From the NCBI GenBank assembly GCA_019423725.1, contig JAHZAW010000039.1, positions 30,370 through 47,900 on the forward strand: a stretch of 17,531 nt of DNA, written 5' to 3'. The stretch's first letter is position 1, and the number at the start of each line of letters is the position of its first letter. Shown in pieces: positions 14,382-17,531 of the stretch. The notes beneath the pieces are model-generated. The model worked only from the letters and a program-made list of their open reading frames with translations. It searched no databases and was not told the origin of the DNA. Both the position numbers and the translations under genes were made by a program. This stretch comes from Clostridiales bacterium. GTDB taxonomy: Bacteria > Bacillota > Clostridia > Lachnospirales > Anaerotignaceae.

Positions 14382-14410
14382 ATATTAGTATATACTAACA
14401 TCTTTGTCAA
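14382..14410 (-). promoter_or_regulatory. feo promoter
   Basis: On the - strand TTGACA (14405-14410), exactly 17 bases, and TAATAT (14382-14387) form a strong vegetative promoter. Transcription should start near 14375. The operator at 14384-14399 fills most of the spacer and overlaps the -10 box. Confidence 0.85.
14384..14399 (-). promoter_or_regulatory. DtxR-type operator in the feo promoter
   Basis: ATTAGTATATACTAAC holds a perfect 14-base palindrome, TTAGTATATACTAA (14385-14398). Placed inside the -35/-10 spacer, it is well suited to block polymerase. It is the most symmetric member of the set. Confidence 0.8.
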
Positions 14411-15184
14411 TACCTTTGAGCTAAAAAATTGAAAAATAATACATATTTTTACCTAAATAATGAACTATGAGAATTAAAAACATTAGTATATTTCATTGAT
14501 ATGGAAAATTGCTGCAGTATATAGGAGTGAAAAAACCTGGAGACAGCGTAGACGGACAAAACGGACTATGCAGATAAGGTAGACGAGGCAGACGAGTCAG
14601 ACTAAGCGAAAGCGGTGGAGCATTAATAGATGAAAGCGGCTGGAAATATGGTGGAAACCAATAAAACATGAACTCCGGGGGCAGCAAGCCGTACTCAAGG
14701 AATTATTTACGGTAGATTTAGAAATGTTATGAGAAGTTTAGACGAAATGGATCATAACATATAATAATGAAGTTAAAGAAAATTTATAGGAAGATCCCGG
14801 AGCCCTGGACAATCACCGGTACTTTACGGCATCGCTGGTGGGGTCCGGTATAGTTTTCAGGCTGTTAAGGGGGGTACAAGGGTTTTGTATGGTACCGGCC
14901 CTGCCAGGGGGATTTCCGGCAGCACCTGGTCTATGATATATGTCATGTCACGGGGCTTTACCATCATCAGGCTGGAATATATGGCATTTTACGGCCATAC
15001 TGCAATATAAACAGCCCCTTGTTTTGACAGCTCAATATAATATATATGCCATGGTTTTGTCTTGGTTTTTATGGGATTTTAACTTGCATCTGCCTGTATT
15101 TCCCGCTATTTTACCCTTCCGGTCAATTTTTGGAAAAATTCAATTTTAATGTAAGAAAAACTTAAAATACAAAATGAAATTATA
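14411..15184. other. long gene-free spacer
   Basis: About 770 bases with no supported gene. A lone half-site CATTAGTATA lies at 14481-14490. From 14535 to 14640 the + strand is purine-rich with recurring AGACGG, AGACGA and CAGACGA words. From 14790 to 14960 it is GC-richer with short dyads such as CTGCC/GGCAG near 14907-14924 and TGGC/GCCA around 14983. I recognise no RNA family or transposon remnant. Confidence 0.55.
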
Positions 15185-15193
15185 TGCTATACT
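15185..15193 (+). promoter_or_regulatory. extended -10 promoter of the lipoprotein pair
   Basis: TGCTATACT is an extended -10 element (TG, one base, TATACT). The -35 region is A/T-rich with no good TTGACA match. The ATG follows 24 bases downstream, after AAAGGAGGA, so the leader is very short. Confidence 0.55.
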
Positions 15194-15217
15194 GTTGTGC
15201 ATAAAGGAGGAATATAA

Positions 15218-15898
15218 ATGAAAAAATTTATCGCAATAATCATGGTATCAACAATGGCCCTTGGAATTCTCGGAGGCTGCGCCGCATCCAAGGCAACATC
15301 AGACAACAGCGCTTCCACACAGGCGGAAGATCAGGAATTATTAAAAAACGCAGCTGACATCCAGTCCATGACAGAGGAACAGCAGGATATGGTAAAACCC
15401 GCTGACGCTATCCTCAGATGCATGGTGGAAAACAATATGTCATACGATCCCCAGGACCCCCTGTTCTTCTGGAAGTCTCTCTACTACTTCGCAGGAGCCT
15501 ATGCCCAGGATTACCCCGAGTCAAAATATGACCCCCAGACAGGTGAGCTCGTACTTCCCAGATACACCATGCGTGCCCTTGGTTCTGTAATATCTTCAGA
15601 ATATACAGACCTTCCCGCAGTACCTTCTGAAATGAGCGCAAATGTGGTATATAATCCCGATGATGATACATATACCCTCTACACTGGAGATGTGGGACTT
15701 GCTAAAACAAATATCACAGCTTATAAAGATAACGGCGACGGAACATTCGTTATTACAGTTGAACTCAGAGGAGCCGATGATGACAAGCTCATCGCCACAG
15801 GTGACTTTACCATCGCTAAGAACGACTATGCATACGACATAATCGATCCTCCCTTCATCTATACGATAACTTCCCTTGATTACAAAGAAGGTGAGTAA
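15218..15898 (+). CDS. predicted lipoprotein of unknown function
   Basis: A 226-residue protein with a clear lipoprotein signal: MKKFIAIIMVSTMALGILGGC, lipobox LGGC, Cys21. A Ser/Thr-rich linker (22-38) is followed by a helical part with MTEEQQDMVKPADAILRCMVENNM (51-74) and FFWKSLYYFAGAYAQDYPESKYDP. The second half (about 110-226) is beta-rich with GTFVITVELRGADDDKL. I recognise no catalytic motif. AAAGGAGG precedes the ATG. The stop codon is followed at once by the ATG of a second lipoprotein (TAAATG), so the two are surely cotranscribed and perhaps act together at the outer face of the membrane. Confidence 0.88.
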   Translation: MKKFIAIIMVSTMALGILGGCAASKATSDNSASTQAEDQELLKNAADIQSMTEEQQDMVKPADAILRCMVENNMSYDPQDPLFFWKSLYYFAGAYAQDYPESKYDPQTGELVLPRYTMRALGSVISSEYTDLPAVPSEMSANVVYNPDDDTYTLYTGDVGLAKTNITAYKDNGDGTFVITVELRGADDDKLIATGDFTIAKNDYAYDIIDPPFIYTITSLDYKEGE

Positions 15899-16477
15899 AT
15901 GTCAGAAAGAACCATAGGCTCAGCCTGTGCCGCACTTGGTCTTACGATACTCGCGGCGGTATTCTGTTCCACTGGCTGCTCATACACAGCTGCCAAGGAA
16001 AATGTTAAGGACCTTAATAAAGAGGTCGATATAACATCATCAGTGGGCATAAACGTCACCGACGGGGAATATACCCAGATATATGACAGCCACGGCGGTT
16101 TCCATGGGGACGGCACCACATATTCCACAGTGAAATTTACAGATGACACTGTGCTGGATCAGATAGAGGAAAACAGCGAGAACGGTCACTGGCACAAGCT
16201 GCCTCTCAGTGAAAATGTTGATATACTGCTCTACGGAGTGGAAAAGGAGACCGAAAACGGCATCGAGTCCATGGGTCCTTTCATAACCGATGACGAGGGC
16301 AATGTCCTTGCTCCGGAAGTAAAAAACGGATACTACTTCTTTATGGACCGCCAAGCCGATGACGAAGAATACAAATTTGATGATTCCAAGGTACTGGACA
16401 GGGCCTCTTATAACTGCACCGTGGCACTATATGATACAGATACGGATACACTTCATTATTTTAAATTGGATACATAA
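15899..16477 (+). CDS. predicted lipoprotein of unknown function, partner of the upstream gene
   Basis: A 192-residue exported protein. The N-terminus carries a hydrophobic segment (about 6-23) ending in STGC with probable lipidated Cys27; the Ser at -3 is less usual than Leu, so lipidation is likely but not certain. The mature part is acidic and Tyr-rich and probably beta-sheet: TYSTVKFTDDTVLD, NVDILLYGVEKETENG, then YNCTVALYDTDTDTLHYFKLDT at the end. There is no known domain or active-site motif. A GAAGGTGAG site lies inside the end of the upstream gene. A strong terminator follows. Confidence 0.85.
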   Translation: MSERTIGSACAALGLTILAAVFCSTGCSYTAAKENVKDLNKEVDITSSVGINVTDGEYTQIYDSHGGFHGDGTTYSTVKFTDDTVLDQIEENSENGHWHKLPLSENVDILLYGVEKETENGIESMGPFITDDEGNVLAPEVKNGYYFFMDRQADDEEYKFDDSKVLDRASYNCTVALYDTDTDTLHYFKLDT

Positions 16478-16480
16478 AAG

Positions 16481-16506
16481 AAAAGCACCGGAAACGGTGC
16501 TTTTTT
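16481..16506 (+). terminator. intrinsic terminator after the lipoprotein pair
   Basis: AAAAGCACCG (16481-16490), a GAAA loop and CGGTGCTTTT (16495-16504), followed by more T. It is four bases past the stop. Confidence 0.93.
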
Positions 16507-16532
16507 ATGTGTGATTTTATGTGCAGGCCATT

Positions 16533-16895
16533 TCACATTATCCGCGATCCATAATAAGAAATGATAATAAACAGTACAGCAAATACAGCAATAGTTATCC
16601 ATACCCTCCTTAAGCCCCTTTTTCCTTCGGGGGTATTTTTATTTTGGAGGTATTTTATAAATTCCGGACTGCATATAAACATACAGGCTATAATATCTGT
16701 AATTTTCAGGTAGGTAAAAGCGGTCTCCCTGCCCAGGTACGCCGGTATTATTCTTACAGATATTCCTATGAATATAATGAAAACCACGTCTAGTATATAT
16801 CTTGCTGTCCTCAGGCTTTCATAGGGCTTTTTTAAATGGAATGTAATAATCAGAGCGGTAAGGAAAAGCTGTATGAGAGAAAATGCCAAGATCAT
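16533..16895 (-). CDS. small membrane protein with four predicted helices
   Basis: A 120-residue hydrophobic protein with membrane segments at about 1-19, 33-50, 62-78 and 97-114. Basic residues lie in the loop after helix 1 (HLKKPYESLRTAR) and before helix 4 (GKRGLRR). I do not recognise the family. ATG 16895 is chosen because AGAGGTG lies upstream at a suitable distance; a GTG at 16904 falls inside that region. A TATATA element about 20-30 bases upstream could be its -10. It converges with the lipoprotein pair and has no visible partner. Confidence 0.7.
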   Translation of the reverse strand: MILAFSLIQLFLTALIITFHLKKPYESLRTARYILDVVFIIFIGISVRIIPAYLGRETAFTYLKITDIIACMFICSPEFIKYLQNKNTPEGKRGLRRVWITIAVFAVLFIIISYYGSRIM

Positions 16896-16919
16896 AAAAA
16901 TCACCTCTTATACTCTTAT

Positions 16920-17214
16920 ATATGGATGTGTCTGCTTAACTTTACGGCAACGTACAATCGTAATAAATTAAATAGAAAAAATGTATATTTTTCAATTGAA
17001 GCCATAACTTTGAACAGCCGCACCGGACTTACTATAGCGTCGCCCGGGTAGGATGGGGGTCCAGGGGGAAGGAAGTTTTACTCCGTTCGATATCGTCGCA
17101 CCTCTCATCTTCATTCGATCTGCTCGTATCTCACGGAATCTCGCTCTCCCTTATCTTCAAATATTGTAAATATATGGATACACCTTCATTATATACCCCA
17201 CCCTAAAAAAGGAC
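16920..17214. other. gene-free spacer of mixed composition
   Basis: About 300 bases with no credible gene. The first part is A/T-rich. Bases 17035-17075 are G-rich, and 17080-17155 are a C/T-rich stretch with recurring TCGATATCG, TTCGATC and ATCTCG words. I see no RNA gene or mobile element. Confidence 0.5.
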
Positions 17215-17217
17215 AAC

Positions 17218-17247
17218 AAAAACCCCCTGGAGAAACTCTCCAAGGGG
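17218..17247 (-). terminator. intrinsic terminator after the DpnD/PcfM-like gene
   Basis: CCCCTGGAGA (17224-17233) pairs with TCTCCA-A-GGGG (17237-17247), with one bulged A and a three-base loop. On the - strand it is followed by TTTTTGTTG. It lies 35 bases past the stop of the gene. Confidence 0.85.
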
Positions 17248-17282
17248 TGGTTATTTTTATCTATGGTTTTATTTATGGTTTT

Positions 17283-17450
17283 TTACGGTCTTACATCGAA
17301 TTCCGTTGCAACAAGATCGGAACCGTCTATGACATATTCTCCACCGCTGTAACGGGCTTTGGCCGCTTCAACGGCTTCCTCCTGATTTTCCGCTTTTATC
17401 TTAACAGTTTTCTGAAGTATCTCCGTTATTTCCACATGAAATTCTTTCAT
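17283..17450 (-). CDS. DpnD/PcfM-like small protein
   Basis: A 55-residue acidic protein. KEFHVEITEILQKTVKIKAENQEEAVEAAKARY is followed by a short strand and end GGEYVIDGSDLVATEFDVRP. The pattern of two strands, a Glu/Ala-rich helix and a final LVATEF strand fits the DpnD/PcfM-like C-terminal domain, first seen in the DpnI locus and on conjugative plasmids but widespread as a stand-alone protein. The role is unknown. GGAGG lies five bases before ATG 17450, and a clear terminator follows. Such short genes are easily missed in annotation. Confidence 0.78.
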   Translation of the reverse strand: MKEFHVEITEILQKTVKIKAENQEEAVEAAKARYSGGEYVIDGSDLVATEFDVRP

Positions 17451-17478
17451 CGCGGCCTCCAATATTTATAGTGAAATA

Positions 17479-17529
17479 TCACTTTTTAGCTGACATAACC
17501 TGTTTTGAGATGATAACTTTCTGGATCTC
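17479..17529 (-). CDS. possible C-terminal end of a gene entering from the right
   Basis: On the - strand a frame is open from the window edge to TGA at 17479-17481, reading EIQKVIISKQVMSAKK. The short distance to the DpnD/PcfM-like gene would fit an operon. Sixteen codons are too few to name a family, and the frame may be chance. Confidence 0.25.
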   Translation of the reverse strand, partial: EIQKVIISKQVMSAKK

Positions 17530-17531
17530 GC

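Noticed and set aside
14493..14687. - strand open frame of 64 codons
   Set aside because: The Pro/Leu/Ser-rich peptide is the complement of a purine-rich repeat stretch and there is no ribosome site.
14790..14960. Riboswitch or structured RNA
   Set aside because: Only short, isolated dyads are visible, no known consensus is present and no gene starts within 250 bases.

Overview
The window reads as chromosomal DNA of an anaerobic Firmicute of class Clostridia, probably Lachnospiraceae-like. The signs are strong GGAGG ribosome sites, frequent ATA and AGG codons, short intrinsic terminators, and families typical of that group (DUF3793, DUF2325, DUF6110, the FeoB-associated Cys-rich protein, DpnD/PcfM-like). 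I recognised no rRNA, tRNA, CRISPR array, insertion sequence or phage gene. The genus cannot be fixed from the sequence alone.

Left part, + strand (1-5475): the tail of a DegV-family gene and its terminator, then a 2-hydroxy-acid catabolic cluster. The cluster holds an HSL-type alpha/beta hydrolase, a FadR-type GntR regulator, the small SAF subunit and large subunit of a UxaA-family dehydratase or lyase, and, after a 349-bp repetitive spacer, a LarA-type nickel racemase/epimerase homologue. A palindrome just after the -10 box of the cluster promoter is a good candidate GntR operator. A plausible pathway is ester or lactone opening, C2 epimerisation of a 2-hydroxy acid, and beta-elimination. 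The substrate is open: aldonate/altronate-like acids or sulfolactate both fit.

Middle part, - strand (5472-14410): a lipoprotein with DxxG repeats, then a compact iron block. Read in the direction of transcription it runs feoA1, feoA2, feoB, a 50-residue FeoB-associated Cys-rich peptide, a 109-residue DtxR-like regulator lacking the usual metal ligands, a DUF6110 protein, a P1B-like ATPase with SCG instead of CPC, then DUF2325, DUF3793, a short-chain flavodoxin and an HMA-domain membrane protein. The same operator (GTTAGTATA..CTAAC, about 16 bp) lies in front of feoA1, feoB and the DUF2325-DUF3793-flavodoxin unit. At two of these promoters it sits between or against the -35 and -10 boxes. This points to one regulon combining Fe(II) uptake, a metal pump and iron-sparing electron transfer, with two uncharacterised families inside it. 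The feoA1 leader also holds an intrinsic terminator whose 5' arm can pair with an alternative upstream partner.

Right part (14411-17531): a spacer of about 800 bp without genes, two adjacent + strand lipoproteins with a terminator, a small four-helix membrane protein on the - strand, and a 55-residue DpnD/PcfM-like protein with its own terminator. Several intergenic spacers are low-complexity and strand-biased, one with a clear tandem duplication.
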